Assembly: GCA_016800925.1 (NCBI GenBank)
Contig: JABCPU010000062.1
Location: 1 to 64,000, forward strand
Length of the DNA stretch: 64,000 bases
Direction: 5' to 3'
Origin: Suillus spraguei
Lineage: Eukaryota; Basidiomycota; Agaricomycetes; Boletales; Suillaceae
The notes beneath the pieces were generated by a model. It worked only from the letters and a program-made list of their open reading frames with translations, was not told where the DNA came from and made no database searches. A program made the position numbers and the translations under genes. How positions within the stretch are numbered: position 1 is the stretch's first letter; the number at the start of each line of letters is the position of its first letter. Below, piece after piece: positions 1 to 10,463 of the stretch.

Positions 1-1263
1 GTATATCTATATCGAATCCCTCAGCGCAAACAGAGTGCTCCTTACCTAGAGAATCCAGTACGGGAAGTGGCGAGGAGATAGCATAGCGACGATGCGATGA
101 TGAAATCGACAAAAGTAATCGTGCCTAAAGCCATGAATGTCGCCCACTCTATTTCAATCAGATCAGAGAACACATGACACTGATAGCTACTCGCTATCAG
201 CAATTGAAAAGTTAGGGAGTACGTTGTTTCACTCACACGGCCCAAATAAGGGCTGTCATTGGATTATAATGGTGAGCCAACCACAAAGCCCGAGTTTTTG
301 AGTTCTCACCGATGGCAACACCTGAAGAAAATTTGAAGATCGAGCGAAGAGGAATATAAGACGACAAACTCCCCTGAACCAGAATTACGATTAGCCCTAA
401 TATTGCATCATGAGAATCAATGCCATGATACGTGATCATTGATTTAAACCCACCACTATTATAGGAAGGATTCTTGATTGGCCCTTGCCAACTGGTACAT
501 TCTATCAGTCGTAGAAGCTCAGTAGCTTGATATGGATCACATGCCTATCCAAATGCGATGAAAATATAGACTGTAAATCAATAAATGCACCGCTTGAATT
601 ATTCAAGTTGTGGATTACAATGCACTTCTGACTTACAGGTGCACCCCGTAGACGATTATGACCTGCAATGAATGTGAGTGAATCACAGTACAGCAGAAAA
701 TCCACTTACATCGATGACTATTTGAAGCTGCACGATTCCATCAGTATCATAGTAGAGGCCCACAAAGGCCCCAACATGACTCACTTTGAAGCTCCACACA
801 ATCTCTGTGAGTACACTAATGTCCGCATAATGGGTCACTAAATAATAATAGATACAGTGGACAACCAAGAACAGGTGCATAGCATCGAGCATCCTAGGAT
901 TTCAGGAAGGGTGAAAACTCGTCGCGCTCGACAATGACTACTGGAGAATATACAAACCAAAGACAGGCGACCTAATGTAGCATCAACAACTGAACTGAGA
1001 GAAGGAAGCAACAACATACGACTAGCTTAAGAAACGATATCCTTGTGCCCTTATGCATCTGAAAGTAGACGAAAGCTTGAATGTTACTTAGACCAAAGAG
1101 ACTGTTCCGTGAGATGTGTTAGAACGACAGGACTCGATGAAACACTACGCTTTGTGAGAAGATAGGTTACTAACATTGCTGCACAGGCGGCTCCAATAAA
1201 CAGTGCTCCAAACGTGTTCCCGAGGTGAAGTTGTGGGGTGAGGTCTTGCGTTGAGGAAGACAT
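1..1263 (-). CDS. DUF6534 seven-helix membrane protein, 3' end outside window
   Basis: The protein starts MSSSTQDLTPQLHLGNTFGA at 1263 and shows the hallmark order of the Agaricomycete DUF6534 family: 'LFGLSNIQAFVYFQ' in the second exon, 'LDAMHLFLVVHCIYYYLV' near 830-890, and 'FVDFIIASSLCYLLATSRTGF' near 45-120. A donor inside the first coding exon (at|gttagt) joins to 'LFGLSNIQ' in phase. A 14-nt exon (V-A-C-L-W) appears to sit between two short introns before 'LDAMHLF'. Hydrophobic segments are spread along the whole model, as expected for a seven-pass integral membrane protein. Family members have no established function. A TATA-like 'tatata' lies about 45 nt upstream of the start. The last exons lie beyond base 1, so the C-terminus is missing. 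Family call firm, inner exon borders approximate. Confidence 0.8.
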
Positions 1264-2706
1264 TGATGTTGACCGAGGTCTGAGCTCATCCAACGTTTGC
1301 GCCGTACTATATATCCTAAAAGGACACGAGGCCAGGGAATGGCATAGATCCAGATCTGTCGTGTATTCGGACTGTATAGCTTCTGTGCAGATAATATGTA
1401 AATGACACAGCCTCATACAGGATGCTTCGGATCGTGGTCCTTATCATCATCACCTATCATTGGCCTATGCATACATGTACAGATTCCAAGTCCATGGAAA
1501 GAATTAGCATATGTAAGTAAATTATGCTGTACACGATGGCAAATTGGACAACCCACAAGGTAACAAAAACAAATTGCATTTTGTGCCGTATACTGCCTTC
1601 TATAGAAGCACAGGGATTCATCATGGCACTCAATCATAAATCCGTGATGATCTCCAACGATCATTCGCAGGAGGTACACTTGAGGGTTTATTCCACGACC
1701 TTCACTTGGTTGGCTTCAGCAATGGTCATAACTCATGAGGCCTGTCAACGTGGTGCACAGGCGCCATCAATTAAGTTAGTAATACCTGGCATGCATAGAT
1801 AAAACTTATGCTCAATACCTCAGAAATGACTTTTCACCGCGTCACTACACGTCCTCTTGACTAGATAAACAGGCTGATTGAGCGTGAAAAATAATGTGCA
1901 TAACTGAATGTGTTGAACGGGTCCGGAAACGTGTTAACCATTCAAAAGTTCATGTCGGCTTAGTATAAATATACAGTTGTCCAGCAAGTGCTCTCAGTCT
2001 CCGACACTCACCTGTATTTCATCCAGTCCCTTGATAACCCCCCTCACTTCTTGTCCCACTATTCATTCCACCCATCCTTGTTCCTCTGCGTCCCTTATCG
2101 TGTTGTGAGGCCAAAATTTTGTGAAGCATCAATAGACCAGCTAGGGAGCAACCGGCCTTTCTCGAGCGTTTCAACCAACATAGCGACATCAACGATATCA
2201 ACAGTGAATGATATCGGCTACAAGTGTAATGGCATGACCATCAGTACAGCACGAGCTGCGATGCATCGGTTCCTCGCTGGTGACTATAGACTTTCGTGCC
2301 AAGTGGAATATTGAAACATTAGAGCATAAAGCGCCTCGCATGTGTGGCTAGTCGTATGTTCTTGAGGTAGCTCTTCACTCCTCGATTACACAAGGACGGC
2401 TGTCAAGCATGTAATCCGATGTATTGAATTGCGTTCGGCTTCCTGTCGCTAGCAACATGTGATTCAAGCTTGCGATCGAGTTGAGACATTTGATTGCCAT
2501 GGGGTAGCGCGTTGTATTACTGGCATCATAAAGACTTGGCTTGAAAGGTCCACCTGAATCGAACTCGATCTTGTGCACAACTCGGGAAACAACGATTGAA
2601 GGAAAGGAAACAATGAACGTTGGAACACTGCCAAGCTTACTTCAGCAAGTTCATTCGAATGTTGATCTAAGCGTCCATTGACCTCCTAGTCGAGCCTTGA
2701 CACGCA
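1264..2706. other. Intergenic stretch without a recognisable gene
   Basis: Only short open frames without family features are present on either strand. The one clear signal is a core-promoter-like arrangement near 1964 with a CT-rich stretch downstream (listed separately). Confidence 0.5.
1964..1971 (+). promoter_or_regulatory. TATA box of an orphan promoter
   Basis: 'tataaata' is followed about 25-30 nt later by the start of a pyrimidine-rich tract (about 1985-2100) resembling fungal 5' leaders. The first downstream ATG (about 2232) opens a two-codon frame, so whatever is transcribed is either non-coding or encodes a protein I could not assemble. Confidence 0.35.
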
Positions 2707-4114
2707 ATGGCGACTACAGATACCCAATGGATGCCAACAACAGGCCGACACGCAGTAACAATAGGAACGTCGCTGAGGCGCGCACTCAAAGCTCGCAAGG
2801 GCGTAGCTCCACCTAAGCGCTCTAATCTCCCAGACAAGGATTTCTACTCATTCAGGTGTACGAAACCTTTTACTGTCAGTTTCTGAGCGTGCTGAAAGAC
2901 GGGGCAGATAATTTCAAGCCAGAGTCAATAGAGCCCAGCAGGTCTGGAACGATTGAAGTCAAACGCGGGAAAGATTCGACCAATATTACTTTAGAACGCC
3001 CTAGCATACAGGTATGGCATAGGTGCTGTGCTGACCTTTCAGAGCCTCCGTTGATGATTTTGTTAGGCGGGCGAGAACCATCTCTTCAAAGGGGTTGAAC
3101 AGTCGGTAAAAGAGTACGATTGTGTCCTAATTTATGATGAAGAACTGGGAGTGAGTAACATTTCTCTTGTATTTTATTGGATCCAGCTTGTGACACTGCT
3201 CCAGACATTCACTCTTGAAAAGGTAGAGTGCTTCATGGGTTTTACATACGACAAGAAAGTCTCTTCTTCCAGCTCCAGTTTTACCCGAAAGTCTCGTAAG
3301 TTGTTTACCTGGTGCTCGATTAGGTATTGTTATTCATGCTCGGTGACTTTCAGCCTCTGCAGCAACTCCTCCTGCAGCGCAACCTAAAGACACCGGAGAT
3401 CTGGAGAAAGAGCTGGAACATGATCTTTTAGGGCTCTCAGATGCTGATGGCGAAGCTGTGGATGACTTCGATGACATTTTGGCGAAGGTCACGGGCCAAA
3501 AGCAAGAAGAGGAAGAGGAAGAAGGCGAGGAGATTGAAATACCTCCTCGGAAAGCTCCTTCGCCGCCTCCGCCACCTCCAAAACCTAAAGTGTCTCGCCC
3601 TGCCGCTCCACTCCCAAAGAAGCACGAGTCCGAACCGAAACCAAAACCAAAACCCAAGGAAGTTCCGAAGTCCAAGAGGGAAAGCAATACTTATAGAGAA
3701 GATTCTGATTTGGAGGAGGTTCTTGACTTTGGTCACCCCGCTCGCCCTTCAAAACGTCCGAAACCGTCTGTCTCAACCGTACTAGCCTTGCCAGGAACAA
3801 CGTCTTCTTTCGTGCCTCCTGCTCCTCCCGCGAAGCCTGCAGCAGCAGAGTCGGACTCTGAAGAAGACTGGGATGAAGTCACTCACAATGATCCGGTGGA
3901 AGAGGAGATAGATCTTGACGCCTTCGGGCGGGAGATGGAAGCAGAACTCGAAGAAGAATCTGACGACGATATATTGGCGGCAGTAATGTCTCCAGATCTT
4001 GAACCAGTGGCAAATGTCTCTGGACGACCCATGTCACTCAATCAATTCGCAGGGGGTCAACTGAGTGCGGATGAAGACGATACAACATCCACTGAGGAAA
4101 GTGATGAAGATTAA
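2707..4114 (+). CDS. RNA polymerase II elongation factor, EAF/ELL-associated family
   Basis: Five exons solve cleanly: 2707-2857, 2908-3011, 3067-3150, 3205-3295 and 3354-4114, giving 396 residues. The N-terminal EAF domain reads continuously across four introns: 'GRHAVTIGTSLRRALKARKG', 'DFYSFRYNFKPESI', 'GTIEVKRGKDSTNITLERP', 'DCVLIYDEELG' and 'FTLEKVECFMGFTYDKKV'. The C-terminal half is low complexity, with acidic and proline/lysine tracts and an acidic end, as in other EAF proteins that bind ELL and stimulate Pol II elongation. The phase-1 junction inside the R-Y-N-F motif fixes the first intron at 2858-2907. The gene converges on the Rds1-like gene with only 165 bp between stop codons. 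Nuclear role inferred from the family. Confidence 0.93.
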
Positions 4115-4279
4115 CCCCATTCCTTGCATTACGTTTTATCATCGTACAACTTATGCCCTATGAATACGTCCTTCTTTATCAATACACTCTAAAGTCGCCA
4201 GATCAGTTCTGATGTACTTTAGATATCTGTGCAATATAATCCGATACAGCGTCCCATAACCCGTATCAATTCTCAACCT

Positions 4280-5696
4280 TTATTTCGAACTCGTAGGTGT
4301 CACAGCACTCGCATGTATATTACTGGCTTCAGATGGCGAGATCGTTTTGGTCACAGCCGTCCAACCATTGCTGAATGCCGAGGAAGCCATAGTCTGGGAA
4401 GTAGGCGTCACAATTGGAGTGACGGTACCACTCATAATTGTGCTTGAAGTGACTGGAGTCAAAGTCACTGTCGTTGGCGGCGCAAAAGACGTTGTAACGT
4501 TTGATATGCCACTGGCGGTTCCAGTGGAATTAAGACCAGGACGTGCTGCGATTGCCAGCGCATCCTGTTGATCGTCGATGAAGATCATCGTTGGACCTGC
4601 GACGATGGTGCCAGTAGCGGCATCGCGGATGTTATTCGCGAGGGGCTGACTACTGTTGGTCACAAACACCAACATAGAGCCAGTTACGTTCGCCGGGACA
4701 CTGCAGTTAGATAGTGGCTGTGAGATGGCAACAGGCAACCCGCCGGCGAGAAATTGACAGGACAGTGTCTGGCGTAAGTAACGTGTAAGTTGTTGCGTGA
4801 CAAACCAACGAATATGGACAGACCTCTACCGGAATAGTTCCATTCAGTGCAGCAGAGGTGAAGTTCAACTTCGTTCCTGCTTGAATGGGACCAGAACTAT
4901 TCACTCTGAGCGGAACATTCGCTAAACGAGGGTGTTTCAAGATAAGCGAGAGGACGATCAGTCACGCTATGTACGTACCTGGAATTCCGAGATCGCATCC
5001 AGAAATTAACCCCCCTGTCAACGCAAGAATTTCAGATGGATTCAAAGCGACATCAAACGCTTGAGGGATCGCGGTGCCCCCTGCCAGCACATTAAGAATG
5101 GTTTGGTGGCGCGCTTCAACCGTCATGATGGTGGCAGCTGCGGTGGAGATGACTGGATCGTTGATCAAGGTCAGGGCACCAAGGTAGGCGCTCACACCAA
5201 CATTTTCCACGAGTCTCGCTGCCGCCACCATAGTGGGTACATCGGTGAGCAAGGAAGCAACGTTGAATGTACAGTTTGATACCGTTTGGCCACCCAGTGC
5301 AGTAATGGCCGACTGAGTGGGTGTCAATATCATACTCAAAGATGACACATTGTTTAACACACCTGTAATGTGGTCGTGTGTGTGAACTCATCCTCGAAGA
5401 TGGCCTGAAACTGTTGCAAGGGGACCTGGGCCGAAGCAAAACCTGCTGCCGTGAAATCTGATTGATTGAACTTTTGAAGGGCCTGCGCGTAAAAGTGGAC
5501 TCTAGCTGCTCCAGCACGTTGGCGAACTCTGTCATACCATGAGTGTTTGATCTACAATAATATAAAAACACTCACGAAGAGCCAGTAATGTGGAAGAGTT
5601 TGTAGATCGTGCGATTGGACGTGCTGTGGCTGGAGCTAGTAGTTGGAGCAGGGCGAAACCAGCGCCGCAGAGCAAGTATAGTGAAGTGAAAGCCAT
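4280..5696 (-). CDS. Rds1-type ferritin-like domain protein, single-base frame break
   Basis: Exons on the minus strand are 5696-5576, 5528-5363, 5312-4979, 4921-4824 and 4768-4280. The start MAFTSLYLLCGAGFALLQLL is a signal-peptide-like segment. The ferritin-like (Rds1) domain follows: 'FANVLEQLE', 'FYAQALQKFNQSDF', 'FEDEFTHTTTL', 'NVGVSAYLGA' and 'IMTVEARHQ', with the E and E-x-x-H residues expected of a four-helix fold. Family members are secreted or stress-induced fungal proteins; metal binding is inferred only. The C-terminal 100 residues are Ser/Thr/Pro-rich. Between 'FANVLEQLEST' and 'FYAQAL' the frame slips by one base at a four-A run on the plus strand (5491-5494); no intron explains it. 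Either an assembly indel or a recent inactivation. Confidence 0.82.
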
Positions 5697-6068
5697 AGCG
5701 CGAGATTAAATGGAAGTGCTACGAAAACAAAAAGGCGCAAGAAAAAAGGAAAAGTTCAGGTGCACCTGTGCAACCCAAGAGATGGAATAGGGGATCCTGG
5801 ATGATAGTGCAACAATTCGTGAGCTATATTCAATAGAATCCATGCCGCAGACATACCTCACTGAGGGAAAGCCCACGAAGAATGAACGGAGGCTGCAGAA
5901 AAGGTAGGGCAACACCGATACGCCATCACGATGAATGTTGTTTTTATCTTCAAGCACAAGTGATTGGCTGTGTTTACAATGCACTGTTATTGCAGGGAGG
6001 GAACCTGATTGGGCCTGTCAGACATTTTTGACAGCTGTGTTTTAGCTGCGTTGCTATCTTGTTGCCAT
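5697..6068. other. Intergenic, nothing recognised
   Basis: Upstream of the Rds1-like gene; no coding exon, RNA gene or repeat boundary was found. Confidence 0.4.
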
Positions 6069-6721
6069 CGTACTAGTTACAAAAAAATACTTCAAATTTC
6101 AAATTATATTTACAATAACAAATCCTCTTTGAGATTTCTTAAAAATAGACTCAGTAGGCTATTGAGCAGCTGTTTGTGGTATGTCTTCGACACCGTACTA
6201 GATGGTCTGACGGAAACTAGAGCCTGTGCTTCTGTGCAGGTTCATGTCACGAGGGACGTATAACGGTTGCTGGGTTTCTGCGGCATTCAAAAGTAAAGAT
6301 GCTTTGCTCCCTAATCGATATCAAGATAAACGGTGTACACACTGAACAAACTGTGACGTTCAAGTTCAAGTGAATCTCTCGTACCCATATCCGTCCAAGT
6401 CAAAGCGCTCACGAAACAGTGGGGTCGCAAAAATCTGACTTTTTGATGTGAACAGCGTGGCGAGGGAAGTGGGCATGAGACAAAGTTGTGAAAGAGTCCA
6501 CACCCACATATGTAGTAGTAATCGAGGCCAGGCTTCCTGATACAATCGGAAGGGCATTACTAGGAACTGTTTCGTTGTGGAGCTTCACATCTGTGAGAAT
6601 GGTCTGATTGTGAGCACCAATGACGACAGCTAGTGCAAGTAGAGCCACTGGCCTGATGAGTATGACGGTCGGGTTGAATGAGTCTTGAATGCAGCAAAGT
6701 AGTCTCGATTTCGGACGGTAT
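6069..6721 (-). pseudogene. Internally deleted serine carboxypeptidase (S10) copy
   Basis: Two blocks match the full S10 gene at 10464-12579. Bases 6069-6262 correspond to about 10388-10584 (last exon and the 3' end of the last intron); 6263-6721 correspond to about 12187-12632 (second exon start, first exon and upstream flank). The intervening roughly 1.6 kb, holding the catalytic Ser and Asp regions, is absent. The start ATG of the parent is ATA here and the last exon is degraded after 'VP'. The first exon is nevertheless open through 'FTTLSHAHFPRHAVHIKKSD', one base longer than the full copy at the spot where that copy loses frame. A dead remnant of a tandem or dispersed duplication. Confidence 0.85.
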
Positions 6722-7151
6722 CAACCCTACAAGTCACCTATACGATTTGTCATCGACCAAAATTACAACGATCAGGCAATTGCTTAAAGGTCCAATTGAA
6801 CGTGTTTCTGCTAAAAGTTGTACCAGATATGAATGGTATCATATCTGGTATACAAAGAACAAGACGACATACGTTAGATAAGCGGGAGTAAGCGCCCCCG
6901 CGAAAAGGCTATGTTTAACATGAAGTTTCGACCCCAAAGGACAAAAAATATAATATGATTTTGATTAAAAAAAGATCAAGACCAATTAATACAACCCAGG
7001 ACAGCATAAAATTGTATGTCATTCAACAATATTGCTGGTTGTGTGGGCCATGAATGCATTGCCAGCCTAACGTGGATATAGCTCTTCTGTTTAAAAAGAG
7101 AAATCAAGAAATGAAATGCCCTGCAAAAAGCGAAGCAAGTACCTCAGGTTG
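6722..7151. other. AT-rich intergenic spacer
   Basis: A/T-rich sequence between the carboxypeptidase remnant and the membrane-protein gene; no coding exon or RNA gene seen. Confidence 0.4.
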
Positions 7152-8846
7152 TCATGAGAGGGGCATCAGGGACCCAGCGCCAGAACCGGCATAAACACAG
7201 TCCATCTTCACATCTGGGAGCGGGTGATCGCTTGTCCCTTGAATAAAAGTGTCAGAACAGTAGCGTCGCGAGCACACAAGTACCCTACCGGCATGACAGT
7301 ATGGAATTCCGTCCTCCTTGTGTCCCCACCACATCTCTGGCGACCACTCGTCCACGAGGTTGGCGAGGGTCTGTAGGTGGCCGTATGTAGCTGGCTGGGG
7401 ACCACGCGGCCGACGCAGTGCAACGAAAGTGAAGAAACAGGCAAATATAAATAGCGCTATGCATAAGTTCCAGATCTGTAAGAGTGTGTGAGGACTTGTA
7501 ACAATTTTACATGGGCAGTAAGTGCAAACCTGAGCAGTGTACATGTTGCAAAAAAACTTACTAATTGCTGATCCACTATGTCTCGAGCTATGGTGAACGA
7601 AAGCCCAAACATCCAATCTGTGATCGTCGAGGGTGGTGTTCAATAAACCGGAAAAAATACTAGACACGAATGACTCACGCAGGAAAGGTTTCGTGACGAA
7701 AAGTACGAGGCAAATCGGATGAGTGAAAATCGACTTCACCGGGTTTGTTGCCACTCTGAGTCCTCTCTTTCCAGTAGCGGATCTCCACTGTCTTTCGTCT
7801 CGAATGACGTTCACGATGAGCTCCGAGCAATGCAGCCCAAGTGTCAACGGTCCTTGAACAACTGCTATGTGGATAAAGATCAGGATCCACATCTCACAAC
7901 TGCCACCCGGTATATGATACGTGACGCCATTGAAATAAGTGGGCAAGAGCGACCATGAAATTGGGTCGTACTCCTTGTTCCCGATATACGTGATGAGTGC
8001 AGCCCATCCAGCACATGCTGCAACGAGCACCCAAAGAGATATTATAACTTTCCGGATGCTAGGGTGAGCATGCCACGCAGAGGGCTGTACCTCTGATGGC
8101 TTCACTGGACCTTCATCCGTGTCTAGGTCAGACACACAACGCATGCAACGCAAAGTAGTAGGGGTCAATTGCGTATGGTGGACCAGTGCGGCGGTCAAGT
8201 CGAAAGGTGAGGAGCTCCACGTCGCTATTTTGACAACACGTATCCCTGATAATGCGATGATCACCTGGAGGAGGAGTGCGACGCCCAAAATGAGGAGAGG
8301 TAACCCAATGAGGTCAATGGCAAAACTGTTGTCACTCCAATTCCCGATACATACGACGAGTGAGGCTGAACTGTAGGATATAATAAGGAGGGCAGCCGAG
8401 ATACCGTTAAGCAGGGTGCCATTAGGGTTATACCATCCACAAGCTGCAGTCACAAAGCGCAGACTGGTATTGAAATAAAGCCGAGACTCGGAGGCTAGCG
8501 CAAAGCGCAATGCAATGCCGTGTACGAAGCCTATGGACTCGGTGCATAACGTGACAGTGAAGTTAAGTGCCAGAGACAATATCTCCATCTGCAGGTCCAT
8601 TCCGTTGTAATCGACCACGTCGATCGCGGCTGCACCGGAGGGTCCGTATTTGGCCATAATGACAATGCCTGCAACAATGCATAAACAGCTGAAGATACTT
8701 GAGCATGCCACTCCGACAAGAGCCCATTTGCGACTCGTCAGACTGCGGTCGTAGAAATTGGTTCCAGTATCAGCAGTGAACTTCGTATCAGATATCATCG
8801 ACATCGAGTCAAATTTCTGGTGATTCGGGAGGAAGAGAAGCTCAGA
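7152..8846 (-). CDS. Large multi-pass membrane protein of an Agaricomycete family
   Basis: Exons 8846-7679, 7617-7562, 7475-7289 and 7237-7152 splice in phase. The long first exon contains 'FYDRSLTSRKWALVG', several hydrophobic helices, 'TESIGFVHGIALRFALASE' and 'ISYSSASLVVC'. The small second exon gives 'WMFGLSFTIARDIV'. The end reads 'TYGHLQTLANLVDEW', 'MWWGHKEDGIPYCHAG', 'TSDHPLP'. I recognise this layout as a recurrent, unnamed basidiomycete membrane-protein family; no function is known to me. An unspliced frame runs through the second and last introns without a stop, so a naive model is too long. One or two further 5' exons probably lie at 8979-9120 (frames reading MMYWPDHLFTGLL or GIPRTSSPQSLNPKTK), but the phase could not be settled, so the N-terminus is uncertain. 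Confidence 0.75.
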   Translation of the reverse strand, partial: SELLFLPNHQKFDSMSMISDTKFTADTGTNFYDRSLTSRKWALVGVACSSIFSCLCIVAGIVIMAKYGPSGAAAIDVVDYNGMDLQMEILSLALNFTVTLCTESIGFVHGIALRFALASESRLYFNTSLRFVTAACGWYNPNGTLLNGISAALLIISYSSASLVVCIGNWSDNSFAIDLIGLPLLILGVALLLQVIIALSGIRVVKIATWSSSPFDLTAALVHHTQLTPTTLRCMRCVSDLDTDEGPVKPSEVQPSAWHAHPSIRKVIISLWVLVAACAGWAALITYIGNKEYDPISWSLLPTYFNGVTYHIPGGSCEMWILIFIHIAVVQGPLTLGLHCSELIVNVIRDERQWRSATGKRGLRVATNPVKSIFTHPICLVLFVTKPFLRESFVSSIFSGLLNTTLDDHRLDVWAFVHHSSRHSGSAISKFFCNMYTAQVCTYCPCKIVTSPHTLLQIWNLCIALFIFACFFTFVALRRPRGPQPATYGHLQTLANLVDEWSPEMWWGHKEDGIPYCHAGRVLVCSRRYCSDTFIQGTSDHPLPDVKMDCVYAGSGAGSLMPLS

Positions 8847-9540
8847 CTACAAATGAAAGAAGAACTCAGTCTTCGAATTGAGAGACTCGCACTACGACAG
8901 TGCATACCTAGAAACGAAAGAAGAACTACGTAAATAGTCAGAATGAAAATATGCATCGGTAAATGCTAAACTCACCTTGGTCTTTGGGTTGAGAGACTGA
9001 GGAGAGCTCGTTCTGGGGATGCCAGAATGAAAGCAACCTATTGGAGCGGAGAACTAATGTGGAGGCGCAGAACACGAGCATCAGTAAACCGGTGAACAAA
9101 TGATCAGGCCAGTACATCATGGCATTCGATATACAGTAGACTTACTCATAACGAGGCCTTTGAACTACTTTATGCGTCATCAGAGCCTCATTTGGGGTCA
9201 AGTCATGCTCGGGGCGGTGCCAGTTCATTTCGGTACCTGCTTTAAGGTAGTTACAACTACCTAAAGTGAATACAGGTGTCAAAATTTGTCTTCTTTTACC
9301 TCAAACGTGCGTGTCCAGACCCGCAAGCCACGGGAGAAGCCAGCGCCCTACAAACAATGCTCGCAGAAGGTTCCAAAGACTAGAGATGCACCTGCTACCT
9401 TAGCTAAACCTGATAAGACTGAGATTCGAAAAAAATCTCACCTTGAATGACTGGATTACTGTCTGATATCATAGAGTTTGATTCAGACGGCGAGGAAGAT
9501 GAAGACGGGGCTCCAGATTACACTGTGTCAGCAACTCGAA
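8847..9540. other. Spacer with decayed coding-like fragments
   Basis: 8979-9120 may hold 5' exons of the membrane-protein gene. Around 9310-9450 (+) an open frame reads as a basic Lys/Arg/Pro-rich peptide, followed in another frame by an acidic stretch (SDGEEDEDG) near 9480-9510. The pieces look like one degraded protein but no intact model could be built. A short imperfect palindrome lies near 9240-9268. Confidence 0.35.
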
Positions 9541-9541
9541 G

Positions 9542-9691
9542 ATGCTTGCCTTCAATTTGGAGAACTTGAATAGTCATATAAGTACTCTGTCAGGGCAGCT
9601 ACAGGCATTTAGGGCCACATGTGTACGCAGAGAGGAAATCCGCGGAACAAAGCAGACAACAATAGATTCATACTTCAGTTTTGGTAAATAG
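9542..9691 (+). CDS. Short ORF ending in a PCNA-binding-like motif
   Basis: A 49-residue frame from ATG 9542 to TAG 9691. Its last residues are KQTTIDSYFSFGK, in which QTTIDSYF fits the PIP-box consensus Q-x-x-(I/L/M)-x-x-aromatic-aromatic. The upstream part (NLENLNSHISTLSGQLQ) is predicted to be helical. It follows, in other frames, a basic stretch and an acidic stretch, so it may be the last exon of a decayed nuclear or transposon protein. No family recognised. Confidence 0.3.
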   Translation: MLAFNLENLNSHISTLSGQLQAFRATCVRREEIRGTKQTTIDSYFSFGK

Positions 9692-10021
9692 ACGGTCATT
9701 AGTTGAAATTCAGTTTCTGTCAATTGAGTAAAGCCAGGATCCGTAGTCAAATGAGTTTGCAGGTTTCGGCAAGTAGTGATATCTAGCACAAATTACACAA
9801 ATTTTCAACGTGACTTTTCAAAGATGCTCACCTCGGTGAAAACGTCAAGTGAATGGCTCATTGATGTATCCCAGGTATGATAAATTCGTTTTTATTAGTT
9901 AACCCTTGCTTCGATGGTCTGCAAACTCACGTGGGACGACTACTGGCATGCAATGAGCCACTAATGCAGGGTCCCCCGACGTGTTCATCTCGGTATCGCT
10001 CTCGCTTGCCTCCACGATGCA

Positions 10022-10345
10022 TTGATGACTGCTAAGGACAGTAGTGGCCAATGTTGTGAAATTGAATGTATGCGATCCACATTGGCGGAGAACCCCTCCT
10101 CTAACCGGTCGGAGTATATTTTGGATGCGACATTCGATGGAGGATTAGACAAGAATTTTATGTACTGGCTGAGTGAGGACTGCGCTGAATTTTCGCAGCA
10201 TGAGTTATTTGATCGATCTGAATTCCACTTTTGTTCAAGTGTGCGAAGAACTCCTAAGGGCAACGAGACTACCCGGATACCAACCACACCGGAGAAAGCT
10301 TCTGCCCGATACCAAATCAGAATAGGGTTAGGGTTTGCCTCGTAG
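10022..10345 (+). CDS. Hypothetical ORF, 107 residues
   Basis: An uninterrupted frame with Cys- and acid-containing composition (CCEIECMRSTLAENPSS, YWLSEDCAEFSQHELF). No domain, signal peptide or homologous family recognised, and no clear splice partners. It ends just before the 3' flank of the carboxypeptidase gene. Could be a chance frame. Confidence 0.25.
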   Translation: MMTAKDSSGQCCEIECMRSTLAENPSSNRSEYILDATFDGGLDKNFMYWLSEDCAEFSQHELFDRSEFHFCSSVRRTPKGNETTRIPTTPEKASARYQIRIGLGFAS

Positions 10346-10463
10346 AGGGGCTGGTCACCAGTCTAGGCGATAACGTCAACCTGACATGTACAAATTCCAA
10401 GTTAGATTAGTTAAGAACAAGAACAGATCCTCGGGATTTCCTAAAAATAACGACGCCCAATTA

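Noticed and set aside
3334..3800. Minus-strand glycine/serine- and arginine-rich ORFs opposite EAF
   Set aside because: Antisense shadows of the EAF low-complexity exon; no independent start signal or motif.
7152..8804. Single uninterrupted 550-residue membrane protein
   Set aside because: Parts of the frame run through introns; the spliced frame restores family motifs such as WMFGLSF and HAG-TSDHP.
10318..10336. Tandem ttaggg-like sequence (agggttagggttt)
   Set aside because: Two units only, inside ordinary sequence; not an interstitial telomere array.
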